DNA of 61,365 nucleotides. Origin: an uncultured bacterium (GTDB lineage Bacteria; Planctomycetota; Phycisphaerae; Phycisphaerales; SM1A02). Below, piece by piece: positions 17,634-27,775 of the stretch. The notes below the pieces were generated by a model that ran no database searches, was not told where the DNA came from, and worked only from the letters and a program-made list of their open reading frames with translations. The DNA lies in assembly GCA_903831295.1 (NCBI GenBank), contig CAIKXA010000067.1, positions 1 to 61,365 of the forward strand, given 5' to 3'. A program made the position numbers and the translations under genes. Within the stretch, counting starts at the first letter, position 1; the number at the start of each line of letters is the position of its first letter.

Positions 17634-20600
17634 TCACATACCCGCGTCGCCATTGGCTCCATTTAATTGATTGCGCAGACCTGGAAAGAGAACGTCTTCG
17701 GTTTCTTGTTGAATCAAAATTTCTGGCCGAAGCATCATCAACAAAGTTTGTTCCGTCTTGTTGTTGATTCGATTGGTGAAGAAACGATTCACAACAGGAA
17801 TCTTGCTCAACACAGGAACGCCAACTTCCACTTCGTAGTCACTGGTCAGACGCTGTCCGCCAAGCACTCCTGTTCCTTTGTCTGGAACAGTGATCGTGGT
17901 TCCAATTGAAGTATTCAAATACTTTGGCGTTTGGAATGTATTGGTGGATGTTGTACCGATTGGAATTTGACTTCCACCCGCAACTGATTGCTGGAATTGA
18001 ACCGTGTCAAATGTGACTGGTCCTTGCAGGGAAAAGTTCACGTTCAAAGTGACATACCTGCGATCCGCGCTGATCACGCCTTGCAAACCAAGCGCAAAAC
18101 CCTCGGAGATCGTGCTGATAATTGGGGTTCCAGTAACGCCCTGAGTTTGGGGTTGCGTGTAACCAGAAACATACGAGGTGGTGTTCTGTACTGTGATGAA
18201 CGAGATCTGACCATTCTGCATGGTCAATCTTGGCGATGTCAGAAGAACATTTCGCTGATCCGCTTGTGTCGCGCGGACCAACAAATCCACCTGAACATCG
18301 TCCAAGAACGTCATGCCAACAGTCATGGCTGGATTCAGCAACGCTGTCGCGCCGAACGCGCCCTTGATACCAGCGGCACCAAGTGCGTTCACAAGCGGCA
18401 AGCCTTCTTGCTGAACGTTGACCGCGGACAATCCGTTGCTGACGGAACCGTTGGCATATGTTTCGCCATTTTTCACCACTCCAACTGGCGTACCAACTGG
18501 CTGAGTGAGATATTGAATTTGACCTGGCGTAGTCGAAGGCAAACCAATTGCCTGCCCTGTAGCAACGGCATTTGCTGGAGCGACATTGTTGCCCGATGCA
18601 CCACCCACGCCGGCGAATACAACTGGGTTCTTCATCATGCCAGTCTTGGGATCGCTCGCCGCAGTCTGGGAGTTATTTTGAAAGAAGAAATCACGCAAAT
18701 TAAAGTTGGGATCCGCAGCTCTAGCATTTTCATATTGAGCGTTGTTGGTGTTGAAATAAATGTCAAAGTCCAAACCAATTTGCTCAAACCAATCACTATC
18801 AATCTTCAATACTCGAACTTCAATGTTGATTTGCAAAGCAAGATCCGCGCGAATTTGCTGCAATAAATCAGCAATGTTTCTGTGCGTGTCTGGTCGAGCC
18901 GTAATGATCAACTTGGTGTCGAAGGGCTCCATGCTGGCACCCAAATTCCACGCGTCAGGATCCACGGTTTTCTGAATGAGATCTTTAATAAATTGAACGC
19001 GTCCTACGGATCCATCGGCAGTGATAAATGGGGTCAATGGGAAAGTTCCACCGCCGCCACCACCGCCACCACCGCCACCACCGCCACTACCGCCGCCGCT
19101 ACCACCACCACCGCCGCCGCCACCACCGCCGCCACCGCCACCGCCGCCGCCACCACCACCGCCACCACCGTTATTGGTTTGAAGTATTGGAAGCGTAACG
19201 GCATCTGGGTACTTAAACACCAAATCAGTGAGGTCATACACACGTGGGCGCTTGGCTTCTGGAAGAGCCTGAAGAGCCGTGAACGTGGTTACTGCAACTT
19301 GTCCATTCATGATTTCAGAAACAGCTCGTCCGCTATCCGAACTTGGATTACCAACTTGCTCCAAGATACGACCAAGCATGACGCGCGCGCTCACGGTCGC
19401 TTTTTCCAACAGAATGCCTTCGGTTTCTTGGGTGATGTCAATTTCGCCCAGAGCTTTCCAATTCACGTACATCGGAATCTTGGTGATCTGTTGCCAGAAC
19501 GCAAGAATCTCGCTCAATTTCTGATTTGAGGTTGTCTCAGGAAATGGAAACTGCTGATCAAACTGCTTTGCGATGCTGGCATCTTCAGGCGTTCTTGCCC
19601 AACCAGCCGGCGCGAATTTTTCGTTATCCAAAGACAATCTCGGCCAATCTTCTGGATAAGTAATCATTGCATTGGTGCTCTTTGGGCCATCTCCCGCAAG
19701 ATTGATCTTGGGTGGAATTGTGGCCTGCATGTCTTGCAACTGCATTTGACCAAACGCCGCATTGCGTTGACGCTGCGCATCGGACCATTGTCGATACATC
19801 TTTGTGCTTTCAAGCACGTCGCGCAGAGCGAGCGCCGCGGGATTGGTTGGATCCATGAACAAGATCTGATCAATCACTTGCAACGCTTCGTCGTACTTCA
19901 ATTCCATCTGCAACTGGCGAACCCGCATCAACATTTCACTGATCGTTGCAAGTCGTTTTTGTTGCGCCATGCGTTGCGCGTCGCTTGAGGACTTCTGCGC
20001 GTCGGCACGTTGCTTGGATTGGTCAAGCGCTTGCCCCACAATCCGCGATTCATTGATCTGATCGATCAGCGCGCTCACACGGGCGTTCATTGAATCAAAT
20101 TCACTCGCAGGAATGATGGACTGATCACGATCCAATAATTGCTTGGCGGTGCTCGCATCCATATTTGCGCCGGCATAATCACCACGATTCAATTTCTCAT
20201 TGGCGCTGAAAAAACTATTTTCAAAATTAACGCGAAGGCTTTCGCGCCGCACCGTCATCTCATCGCCAACTTTGTCCAACAAACTTCCGCTGCCTTGATC
20301 CAATTGGGTTTGAGCCGTTTGCAAGCCTTTTCTAGCTTCTGCATTTGCGGGATTCGCGTTTAAAACAGTGGTCCACGCATCAATTGCGGTTCTCCATTGC
20401 GAGGCAGCCATGGCCGCACGTGCCTCGGTGAGTGCTTGCTCAGGATCCGAACCGCCGGCGAGCGAAGGCGGAGTCGCAGGCTGACTTGGCGTTGAGTTTA
20501 AAAGATCATCTTGAGAATTGTTTGGAGTGCCGGTTGGATCTGGCTCGGTTGGAATTGGGTCTGTCGCGGGCTCGGAGCTTGGCGCGGGCTCTGCTGCTGG

Positions 20601-20816
20601 CGCTGGCTCAGAAGTCCCACTTTTTACCGGAGCAGTTGGATTTCGCGGGGTCTCTGTTGGTGGCGGCTCAATCGGATCGTCTTGCGCGGCGGCGACCTGA
20701 TTTACGCCGTTAGTGAGCAATGGAAGCGCAGGGGCCCAAGCCAGCAGTGCGGCTCCCGCGAATAGATAGAAATTCATTGCGCGGAAATATTTGGATTCCG
20801 TAATTGGTCGAGACAT
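17634..20816 (-). CDS. TPR-containing secretin (type II/III secretion superfamily) with polyglycine tract
   Basis: The 1060-residue protein starts with a signal peptide (about residues 15-45), then a proline-, threonine- and glutamate-rich linker. TPR-like helices follow (about 120-350, with a charged coiled segment). A polyglycine tract of 41 residues separates this from a ring-building domain that begins around ALQINIEVRVLKIDSDWFEQ. The C-terminal secretin core shows LTSPRLTMQNGQ and the signature VPVLSKIPVVNRFFTNR near residue 1015. Secretins form outer-membrane channels for protein or pilus export. No other secretion gene is adjacent. ATG 20816 has a GGAG at 10 nt. The N-terminal TPR region may replace the pilotin or inner-membrane docking domain. 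Confidence 0.85.
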   Translation of the reverse strand: MSRPITESKYFRAMNFYLFAGAALLAWAPALPLLTNGVNQVAAAQDDPIEPPPTETPRNPTAPVKSGTSEPAPAAEPAPSSEPATDPIPTEPDPTGTPNNSQDDLLNSTPSQPATPPSLAGGSDPEQALTEARAAMAASQWRTAIDAWTTVLNANPANAEARKGLQTAQTQLDQGSGSLLDKVGDEMTVRRESLRVNFENSFFSANEKLNRGDYAGANMDASTAKQLLDRDQSIIPASEFDSMNARVSALIDQINESRIVGQALDQSKQRADAQKSSSDAQRMAQQKRLATISEMLMRVRQLQMELKYDEALQVIDQILFMDPTNPAALALRDVLESTKMYRQWSDAQRQRNAAFGQMQLQDMQATIPPKINLAGDGPKSTNAMITYPEDWPRLSLDNEKFAPAGWARTPEDASIAKQFDQQFPFPETTSNQKLSEILAFWQQITKIPMYVNWKALGEIDITQETEGILLEKATVSARVMLGRILEQVGNPSSDSGRAVSEIMNGQVAVTTFTALQALPEAKRPRVYDLTDLVFKYPDAVTLPILQTNNGGGGGGGGGGGGGGGGGGGGGGGSGGGSGGGGGGGGGGGGGTFPLTPFITADGSVGRVQFIKDLIQKTVDPDAWNLGASMEPFDTKLIITARPDTHRNIADLLQQIRADLALQINIEVRVLKIDSDWFEQIGLDFDIYFNTNNAQYENARAADPNFNLRDFFFQNNSQTAASDPKTGMMKNPVVFAGVGGASGNNVAPANAVATGQAIGLPSTTPGQIQYLTQPVGTPVGVVKNGETYANGSVSNGLSAVNVQQEGLPLVNALGAAGIKGAFGATALLNPAMTVGMTFLDDVQVDLLVRATQADQRNVLLTSPRLTMQNGQISFITVQNTTSYVSGYTQPQTQGVTGTPIISTISEGFALGLQGVISADRRYVTLNVNFSLQGPVTFDTVQFQQSVAGGSQIPIGTTSTNTFQTPKYLNTSIGTTITVPDKGTGVLGGQRLTSDYEVEVGVPVLSKIPVVNRFFTNRINNKTEQTLLMMLRPEILIQQETEDVLFPGLRNQLNGANGDAGM
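19047..19169 (-). repeat. Trinucleotide run encoding 39 Gly and 2 Ser
   Basis: Forty-one consecutive codons within the secretin gene read Gly or Ser: 23 Gly, Ser, 3 Gly, Ser, 13 Gly in the protein direction. All but one of the Gly codons are GGT or GGC. The tract is a simple repeat liable to slip by whole codons, which would lengthen or shorten a flexible linker without breaking the frame. Confidence 0.9.
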
Positions 20817-21040
20817 CTTGTAGGGCTCCGAGCGTTCATGCTCGCTAGTTCTTGATATAGGTGTGTGGAGAAAGAAATTAGAGGGTCGTAAAAAATCGTT
20901 TCGGAGAACCCAACCACACGGTTCCTTACAAGTAGAAGAAGTTACCTGCCGCCCCAAAAACCCGCAACACAGGTGGCAACCATATGGGGTCGGTTTAAAT
21001 TGTGGATAAACGCCCCCGTTTGATTACGCGTCCGCATCGC
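20817..21040. other. Divergent intergenic region between secretin and carA
   Basis: About 220 bp lie between the secretin start and the carA -10 element. It contains the GGAG ribosome binding site of the secretin gene next to its start and a short GAGC/GCTC inverted repeat at 20828-20841. I see no convincing -35/-10 pair for the secretin and no conserved frame. Confidence 0.4.
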
Positions 21041-21046
21041 TACACT
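21041..21046 (+). promoter_or_regulatory. Putative -10 element (TACACT) of carA
   Basis: TACACT ends 7 nt before ATG 21054. A TTTGAT sequence 16 bp upstream could be a weak -35 element. Confidence 0.6.
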
Positions 21047-21053
21047 CGCATTT

Positions 21054-22280
21054 ATGGCGCAAGAACCCCATCAAACTGCTCGCCTGGCATTGGAAGATGG
21101 AACAGTCTTTCACGGCAGTGGGTTTGGTGCTTGTTCGCCCTCAAATGTGGCCCTTGGCGAGGTGGTTTTCACAACCGCGATGTGTGGTTATCAAGAAGCC
21201 CTGAGCGACCCAAGTTTTTCGGGGCAAATTCTAGTCATGACTCCAACGGAAATTGGCAACTACGGCGTCAATGAGGAGGATGTTGAAAGCGGCAAGCCGC
21301 AAGTCGCTGGGCTTGTCATTCGCGAACTTTCTGGGAGACATTCCAATTACCGCGCCACGCAAAATTTAAGCGAGTGGCTTGCGGCGCACGGCGTGCCTGG
21401 GATTTTTGGAATTGACACACGCGCGCTTGTTCGCAAGTTGCGCACCCAAGGCGCGCTGCGCGGCGTGATCAGTGGCGATTCGAAATTGAGTGATGAGCAG
21501 CTTGTGGCCAAGGCAAAATCAATTCCTTCAATGGCTGGACAAAATTTGGCGGCGTGCGTGAGTCCCAAGTCGCAAGGCACATGGACACAAACTCTTGGCG
21601 CATGGGCCGACGCCAGTGATGATGGAAAATCTAGTGGCGCGAAAAAATTCAAAGTGGCGGCGTTGGATTGTGGCGCCAAGCGGAATATTTATCGACATCT
21701 TGCGCAGCGTGGTTGCGAAGTGCTCACGTTGCCGCACAACGCAAGCGCGGCCGACATTCGCGCGCTGAAACCTGACGGACTTTTCATTTCAAACGGTCCA
21801 GGCGACCCCGCCGCCGTCGCGGCCACCGTGGCCACTTTGCGTGAAATTGCGGGAGAAATACCCACATTTGGCATTTGCCTTGGACATCAATTGTTGGCGT
21901 TAAGTTTGGGCGCGACAACTTGGAAACTCAAGTTTGGCCATCGCGGCGCGAATCAACCGGTGCGAAATATATTGACGGGCCGCGTGGAAATCACAAGTCA
22001 AAATCATGGATTCTGCGTTGATGAAGATTCACTGCGCGCGGCTGGCGGCGAGCCCACGCACATTCATTTAAACGACGCAACGTTGGCGGGATTTCGCCAC
22101 ACGACCAAACCTATTTTCTGTGTGCAGTACCACCCAGAGGCCAGTCCTGGTCCGCATGAATCCGCATATCTCTTTGATTGCTTCATTGACATCATGCGCA
22201 CGCGCGCGCCAGTGACAGCGCAACAAATGGAAACGCACCAATCGGCGTCCGCTCGCGTTGCCGCGGCGGCTACGGCGTAA
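21054..22280 (+). CDS. carA: Carbamoyl-phosphate synthase small subunit (glutaminase)
   Basis: CarA releases ammonia from glutamine and channels it to CarB for carbamoyl phosphate used in pyrimidine and arginine synthesis. The 408-residue protein has the N-terminal CarA-specific domain (ALEDGTVFHGSGFG, then FTTAMCGYQEALSDPSF) and a class I amidotransferase domain with FISNGPGDP (about residue 243), the nucleophile motif FGICLGHQLLAL (about 275) and the His-Glu pair in FCVQYHPEASPGP near residue 362. The length is normal. carB is not adjacent. priA begins 10 bp downstream, suggesting cotranscription. Confidence 0.95.
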   Translation: MAQEPHQTARLALEDGTVFHGSGFGACSPSNVALGEVVFTTAMCGYQEALSDPSFSGQILVMTPTEIGNYGVNEEDVESGKPQVAGLVIRELSGRHSNYRATQNLSEWLAAHGVPGIFGIDTRALVRKLRTQGALRGVISGDSKLSDEQLVAKAKSIPSMAGQNLAACVSPKSQGTWTQTLGAWADASDDGKSSGAKKFKVAALDCGAKRNIYRHLAQRGCEVLTLPHNASAADIRALKPDGLFISNGPGDPAAVAATVATLREIAGEIPTFGICLGHQLLALSLGATTWKLKFGHRGANQPVRNILTGRVEITSQNHGFCVDEDSLRAAGGEPTHIHLNDATLAGFRHTTKPIFCVQYHPEASPGPHESAYLFDCFIDIMRTRAPVTAQQMETHQSASARVAAAATA

Positions 22281-22290
22281 GCGGCGCAAC

Positions 22291-24699
22291 ATGCGCGGCC
22301 TTTACGACGAACCTGTTTGCAAACACATCCTTGTCGCCGTGGAGCGCGGGGTGGATCGCTATCCCGATGGCTTGACCTACGGCGTACCACGTTCGCTTAT
22401 CCATGTTGGCGTTGGTCATCGGGTGAAAGTTCCACTGGGCCGTGGCGACTCGTCCACATTCGGCTGGGTGGTGAAAGAAATTCCGCCAGAGCAAGCCGCT
22501 TCGATTGCCCCCGAGCGCATGAAATCCATTATTTCCATAGAGGACACCGCCCCGCTTCCCACGCAAATTGTTGAATTAGCCCGCTGGATAAGCGTGTATT
22601 ACTGCTGTCCACTAGGGGTTGCTCTTGCGGGAGTGCTGCCGGCGGCGGTGAAAAATGCCATTGGTCGGGTGGAAACCACTTGGATTGATCAGACTGATTT
22701 AGGCGTAGCCGCGCTCACTACGCCTAGCGGCGGTGCAAAGCGGAACAAAAATTTCAACGCGCCTTCGAACGAAGGAGACGCGGCTAGAAAAATTTCATCC
22801 GCCCCGCCAAAACCAATTCGACTTTCCGTGGCGCACAAAAGAATTTTGCAAGTATTGCGCGACACGCCACCGGAACTTCGCCCGATTGAGTCGCGTGAAC
22901 TTTTAAACAAGGCCGCCGTGGCAACGCGCGCTCCGTTAACGGTGCTTATGAAGGTCGGCTTTGTTAGCGCAACGAAACGTTCCGGCGTGGAGGCCGCCGC
23001 GCTCACTCCGGAAAACGCGCCACGCGATTTTTCCAAAGACCGCCCCGCTTTAACAGCGTCGCAAAGCGCGGCGGTGAATTCCATTCACGCCACAAGCAAC
23101 TCTGGTTTTTCACAGCATCTTTTATTCGGCGTCACGGGCAGTGGAAAAACGGAGGTGTATTTACAACTGATAGAATTGTGCAGAAACACGGGCAAAACTG
23201 CTATTTTGCTGGTGCCGGAAATTTCGCTCACTCCGCAAACCACGGCGCGCGTGTTGCGCAGGTTTCCAAACGACCGCGTCGCCATTTTGCATTCGGGTCT
23301 CACGGCGGCCCAGCGCAATCAACAATGGACCATGGTGGCCAGCGGTGAGGCAAAAATAATTGTCGGTGCGCGCAGCGCCATCTTCGCGCCAGTGCCAGAT
23401 GGTGAGCTTGGTTTAATCATGGTCGACGAGGAGCATGATTCGTCTGGTTACAAACAAGATCAAGCGCCGCGCTACCACGGACGCGATGTGGCTATTCGCC
23501 GCGCGCAAATGTCGGCGTGTCCAGTGGTGCTTGGCAGCGCAACACCAAGTTTGGAAAGTTGGTGGAACGCCACCGAGCGCGGCATCAGCACGCTGCACCG
23601 CCTGCCAGAACGCGCGCCTGGCTTGGTCACACCAACCGTGGAAATCATTGATTTTTCCCAAGATATGAAGCACTTTCGCGACAAGCGTGTGCACTTGCTT
23701 GGGGCACGATTGGCGGATCGCTTGGCGTATGTGATTGAGAATGGCGGACAAGCGTTGATGCTTCTGAATCGCCGCGGATACGCCAATTGGATTTCATGCG
23801 CAGCTCGTTGCGGTTGGATGATGCGCTGTCAACATTGCGATACGGGAATGATTTGCCACGCTGGGCCGCGTTCACGATTTGTGCGTTGCCATCATTGCCT
23901 AACCGAACAACTTCTTCCCCAAACTTGTCCGTCATGCAAAATGGGAGTGACCGTATTTGGTTTAGGAACGCAACGCGTGGAGGAGGAACTGGCGCATGTG
24001 CACCCCGCGCTTGCGAAATCCGGCGCGGTATTGCGAGTGGATGGCGACACCATGCAGAACAGCCACGACATTTATCAAGCGCTCGCGCGCTTTGCCTCTG
24101 GCGAAGCCAAGGTTCTGGTTGGCACGCAAATCATCGCAAAAGGCCTTGATTATCCCAATGTTCGACTGGTTGGCGTGGTCAACGCCGACACGGCGATCAA
24201 CTTGCCGGACTTCCGCGCGGCGGAACGAACCTTTCAGCTTGTCAGCCAAGTGGCGGGCCGTTGTGGTCGTGGTGCTGGCGTGGCGCAGGCGATCGTGCAA
24301 ACATTTCAACCCGACGCGCTTCCCATTCGCTTGGCGGCGTCCCACCAATTTGAGGAGTTCGCTAAGCAAGAACTTGCTTCGCGCAAACAATTCAACTTGC
24401 CTCCTTATCGGCGCATGGCGCGCATTGTTGTGCGACATGAAACTCTTGCAACCGCACAAAATATTGTTTCCGAAATTCGCCGCGCACTTGAAAAATTGCC
24501 GGAGGCCGCGGGGTCGGATTTTCGTGGACCCTTGCCCTGCCCTATCGCGCGCATTGCCGATCGCTTTCGAATTCAACTTGAAATTCTGGCAACTGACGCC
24601 AACGCATTGCAACGCCTCATCGCCGCGGCTCGAAATCGGGCCATCTTTCCAAGCGGCGAACTCTGCGCCGTGGATATTGATCCAGTCGCGTTGCTCTAA
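22291..24699 (+). CDS. priA: Primosomal protein N', replication restart helicase
   Basis: PriA reloads the replisome at stalled forks. The 802-residue protein has an N-terminal DNA-binding region, then a superfamily 2 helicase core: Walker A GVTGSGKTEVYL (about residue 288), the DEEH box VDEEHDSSGYKQ (about 380), SATPSLESW, and the inserted zinc-binding cysteines in CGWMMRCQHCDTG and CHHCL/CPSC (about 510-555). A helicase motif with VLVGTQIIAKGLDYPNV follows. I chose ATG 22291, 10 bp after the carA stop, since an upstream frame start would overlap carA and begin with an arginine-rich stretch. Slightly longer than E. coli PriA, mainly between residues 120 and 200. Confidence 0.93.
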   Translation: MRGLYDEPVCKHILVAVERGVDRYPDGLTYGVPRSLIHVGVGHRVKVPLGRGDSSTFGWVVKEIPPEQAASIAPERMKSIISIEDTAPLPTQIVELARWISVYYCCPLGVALAGVLPAAVKNAIGRVETTWIDQTDLGVAALTTPSGGAKRNKNFNAPSNEGDAARKISSAPPKPIRLSVAHKRILQVLRDTPPELRPIESRELLNKAAVATRAPLTVLMKVGFVSATKRSGVEAAALTPENAPRDFSKDRPALTASQSAAVNSIHATSNSGFSQHLLFGVTGSGKTEVYLQLIELCRNTGKTAILLVPEISLTPQTTARVLRRFPNDRVAILHSGLTAAQRNQQWTMVASGEAKIIVGARSAIFAPVPDGELGLIMVDEEHDSSGYKQDQAPRYHGRDVAIRRAQMSACPVVLGSATPSLESWWNATERGISTLHRLPERAPGLVTPTVEIIDFSQDMKHFRDKRVHLLGARLADRLAYVIENGGQALMLLNRRGYANWISCAARCGWMMRCQHCDTGMICHAGPRSRFVRCHHCLTEQLLPQTCPSCKMGVTVFGLGTQRVEEELAHVHPALAKSGAVLRVDGDTMQNSHDIYQALARFASGEAKVLVGTQIIAKGLDYPNVRLVGVVNADTAINLPDFRAAERTFQLVSQVAGRCGRGAGVAQAIVQTFQPDALPIRLAASHQFEEFAKQELASRKQFNLPPYRRMARIVVRHETLATAQNIVSEIRRALEKLPEAAGSDFRGPLPCPIARIADRFRIQLEILATDANALQRLIAAARNRAIFPSGELCAVDIDPVALL

Positions 24700-24842
24700 A
24701 ACCAACCGCTCTTACGCTCGCTTTCATGGGCAAATATCCCTAGAATGGCTCTGTTTCACGGGCATTGCGTCAATTCGTTTTTCACACGTTTGCCGCGCCA
24801 TAAAAGCACTATCTTTGAAAGCGACATTTGGAGCATTATTCA

Positions 24843-27740
24843 GTGAGCAACACTCCCTCTTCCAATCCTTCCCCTTCGCCTCAATCCGCCGCAGCATCGG
24901 TGAATGGTCTCGACCCAGCGTTGCTTGAGGCGCTCTACGCCGATTGGCAGCGCGACCCAACAAGCGTGAACCAAGAGTGGCGCAGTTTTTTTCAAGGCTT
25001 TGAACTTGGGTTTGAACGCTCGCCAAATCCTGCCGCCGAAACCGCTTCGACCGTAAACGAAAAATCATCTGCGCCTGCCGCCGCACCAACCACCACCACA
25101 AATTCGCGCGGCTCGCAAAGCAAAGTCGACGGCCTCATTGAGGCCTATCGAACACTTGGACATTTGGCGGCGGCTCTTGATCCCCTAGGCGTGGAGCGTC
25201 CATTTCCAGAAGAACTTCAAATTGAATCGTTCGGTCTCACCGACAATGATTTGGCCGCCTCGTTTGATCCAGGAACGCTGCCACTTGCAAATCCAAGTTC
25301 ACTCACTGAAATTATCAATCTGCTGGAGGAAACATATTGCCGACATGTTGGTGTTGAGTATCAACATATTCAAGATCGACAGAAGCGACGTTGGTTGCAG
25401 CAACGCATGGAAAGCGTGCGCAATCAGCCAAAATTTGATGTTTCTGTGCGCAAGCGATTGTTGGAGCGATTGGTCGCGGCGGAAGGCTTTGAATCATTCC
25501 TAGAGAAGCGTTTCATCGGCAAGAAGCGATTTGGTCTAGAAGGTGGCGAAAGTCTTATTCCGCTGCTCGACTCCATCATCGACCAAGGCCCCGCGCTTGG
25601 CGTGCGCGAGTTTGCATTTGGCATGGCGCACCGCGGTCGCTTGAATGTGCTCAACAATATTTTAGAAAAACGCTTTGATCAAATCTTCACCGAGTTTGAT
25701 GAAGCATGGACTGAGGACTTTCTCTCCGGTGGCGGCGATGTGAAATATCATCAAGGCTATTCAAGCGATGTGAAGACCACGAGTGGTCAACCGCTGCACA
25801 TCACACTGGCCGCAAACCCAAGCCATTTGGAATTTGTTTCCAGCGTGGTCCTTGGTCGCTGCCGCGCCAAGCAACGACTTGCCAACGACACAGAGCGCCG
25901 CAAAAGCGTTGTGCCAATTCTTATTCACGGTGACGCCGCTCTTCCAGGCCAAGGCGTTGTCGCTGAATGTTTCAATATGATGCTGCTGCCTGGATTCACG
26001 GTGGGCGGCGCCATCCATGTGGTCATCAACAATCAAGTGGGTTTCACCACGGATTCCAAGGATTTGTTCAGCGGCCGTTACTGCACCGACATCGCCAAAA
26101 TGGCCAATGCGCCCATCTTTCATGTGAATGGCCAAGACCCGGAAGCCTGCGCTTGGGCCGCTCGACTTGCCATTGAATGGCGTCAATCTTTTGGAACCGA
26201 CATCCTGGTGGACATGTGGTGCTATCGAAAGAATGGCCACAACGAAACCGACGAGCCATCATTCACGCAACCGCTGATGTACCAATTGGTGCGCAAGCAA
26301 GTCACCGCCATGACTCACTACGCGAACCGCTTGCAACAAGAGGGAGTGATTACCGCCGATGAGGTCGAAAACCTCAAGAGCGATTTGTTCGCGCGCATGG
26401 ATGAGGCGCAGACCCGCACCAAGAAGACACCGGTCGTTCCTGGCAAGAAACCATTCGACCATATTTGGGCCGGTCTCACAGAGGCCTACTCCGACGCGCC
26501 GATTGAAACCGGCGTGAAAGAAAGTCGTCTGAAAGAAGTGGCGACCGCGCTTGCAAACGTTCCCCAAGGATTTGTCGCGCACAAAAATGTTACGCGCCTT
26601 CTGGAAATCCGCGGCAAACTTGGCGGCGATGTTGGCGTGGATTGGGGACTTGCGGAAATGTTGGCGTACGGAACCCTGCTGCTTGAAGGTCACCCCATTC
26701 GACTCACGGGCCAAGATGTGGAGCGCGGAACATTCAGCCACCGCCATGCGGTTGTGGTGGACCAAGAAACAGGCGCGCCTCACATTGCGCTGAATGAACT
26801 TGGCGCGAATCAGGCCAAATTCTGCGTGCACAATTCGCCACTCACCGAGCAAGCAGTGGTTGGTTACGAGTACGGCTACTCGCTCACCGATCCGCGCATG
26901 TTGATTTTGTGGGAGGCGCAGTTCGGCGACTTCTGCAACGGAGCGCAGATCATCATCGATCAATTCATCGCTAGCGCCGAAACAAAGTGGCAACGATCAA
27001 GCGGACTTGTTCTTCTGTTGCCTCACGGATACGAAGGCCAAGGACCAGAGCACAGTTCATCGCGTGTGGAGCGCTTCCTGCAATTGTGCGCCGCCAACAA
27101 TATGGTTGTGTGCCAGCCGTCCACCACGGCGCAAATATTCCACTTACTGCGTCGGCAAATGAAAGTGAAGTTCCGCAAGCCATTGATCGTGCTCACGCCA
27201 AAAAGTATGCTTCGATTGGCAGCAGCTTCAAGCGCCCCGGTTGAATTCACAAAGGGAGCGTGGCAACGCACAATGTCCGACACCGCGCCGGAGGCGGCGA
27301 CCAACGCGCAGCGATTGCTGTTCTGCAGCGGAAAGATTTACCACGAACTTGTGGCGCAACGCGCCAAGAGCAAGGCTGGCAACATTGCCATTGTGCGCGT
27401 TGAACAATTGCATCCGTTTCCTGCCGATGAAATCAAAAATCATTTGGAGCAGCACCCCAAAGCCGACGTGTTCTGGGTTCAAGACGAGCCGCGCAATATG
27501 GGCGCTTGGAGATTTGTGCAGAGCCGCATGATCGATCTCTTCGCGGATCGACCTGTGAAATATATTGGCCGACCCGATGGCGCCAGCCCCGCGGTTGGAA
27601 GTTTAAAAATGCACGGACACCAACAAGAAGCCATTCTTGCCGAAGCGGTTGGCGCAATTCCTATCACCGACGGCGCCGCCAAAAACGACAAGAGCGACAA
27701 AGAATCAACTGACAAGTCGCCCGCGGGCACAAAGCACTGA
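24843..27740 (+). CDS. sucA: 2-oxoglutarate dehydrogenase E1 component
   Basis: E1 decarboxylates 2-oxoglutarate with thiamine diphosphate and passes the succinyl group to the lipoyl domain of E2 in the TCA cycle. The 965-residue protein shows the N-terminal E1o tail (LEALYADWQRDPTSVNQEW), GMAHRGRLNVLNN (about residue 261), the ThDP/Mg motif HGDAALPGQGVVAECFNM (about 363), YRKNGHNETDEPSFTQPLMY (about 463) and EGQGPEHSSSRVERFLQ (about 733). The GTG at 24843 is chosen because GGAG lies 9 nt upstream. The first 30 residues are a low-complexity Ser/Pro/Ala stretch. sucB follows 35 bp downstream; the E3 gene (lpd) is not in the window. Confidence 0.95.
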   Translation: MSNTPSSNPSPSPQSAAASVNGLDPALLEALYADWQRDPTSVNQEWRSFFQGFELGFERSPNPAAETASTVNEKSSAPAAAPTTTTNSRGSQSKVDGLIEAYRTLGHLAAALDPLGVERPFPEELQIESFGLTDNDLAASFDPGTLPLANPSSLTEIINLLEETYCRHVGVEYQHIQDRQKRRWLQQRMESVRNQPKFDVSVRKRLLERLVAAEGFESFLEKRFIGKKRFGLEGGESLIPLLDSIIDQGPALGVREFAFGMAHRGRLNVLNNILEKRFDQIFTEFDEAWTEDFLSGGGDVKYHQGYSSDVKTTSGQPLHITLAANPSHLEFVSSVVLGRCRAKQRLANDTERRKSVVPILIHGDAALPGQGVVAECFNMMLLPGFTVGGAIHVVINNQVGFTTDSKDLFSGRYCTDIAKMANAPIFHVNGQDPEACAWAARLAIEWRQSFGTDILVDMWCYRKNGHNETDEPSFTQPLMYQLVRKQVTAMTHYANRLQQEGVITADEVENLKSDLFARMDEAQTRTKKTPVVPGKKPFDHIWAGLTEAYSDAPIETGVKESRLKEVATALANVPQGFVAHKNVTRLLEIRGKLGGDVGVDWGLAEMLAYGTLLLEGHPIRLTGQDVERGTFSHRHAVVVDQETGAPHIALNELGANQAKFCVHNSPLTEQAVVGYEYGYSLTDPRMLILWEAQFGDFCNGAQIIIDQFIASAETKWQRSSGLVLLLPHGYEGQGPEHSSSRVERFLQLCAANNMVVCQPSTTAQIFHLLRRQMKVKFRKPLIVLTPKSMLRLAAASSAPVEFTKGAWQRTMSDTAPEAATNAQRLLFCSGKIYHELVAQRAKSKAGNIAIVRVEQLHPFPADEIKNHLEQHPKADVFWVQDEPRNMGAWRFVQSRMIDLFADRPVKYIGRPDGASPAVGSLKMHGHQQEAILAEAVGAIPITDGAAKNDKSDKESTDKSPAGTKH

Positions 27741-27775
27741 CCACTTCCTAAACACTCAAGCATGGAGCCACTGGA

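Noticed and set aside
19034-19529. Alanine/threonine- or valine-rich small frames over the polyglycine tract
   Set aside because: They are other-frame readings of the trinucleotide run within the secretin gene.
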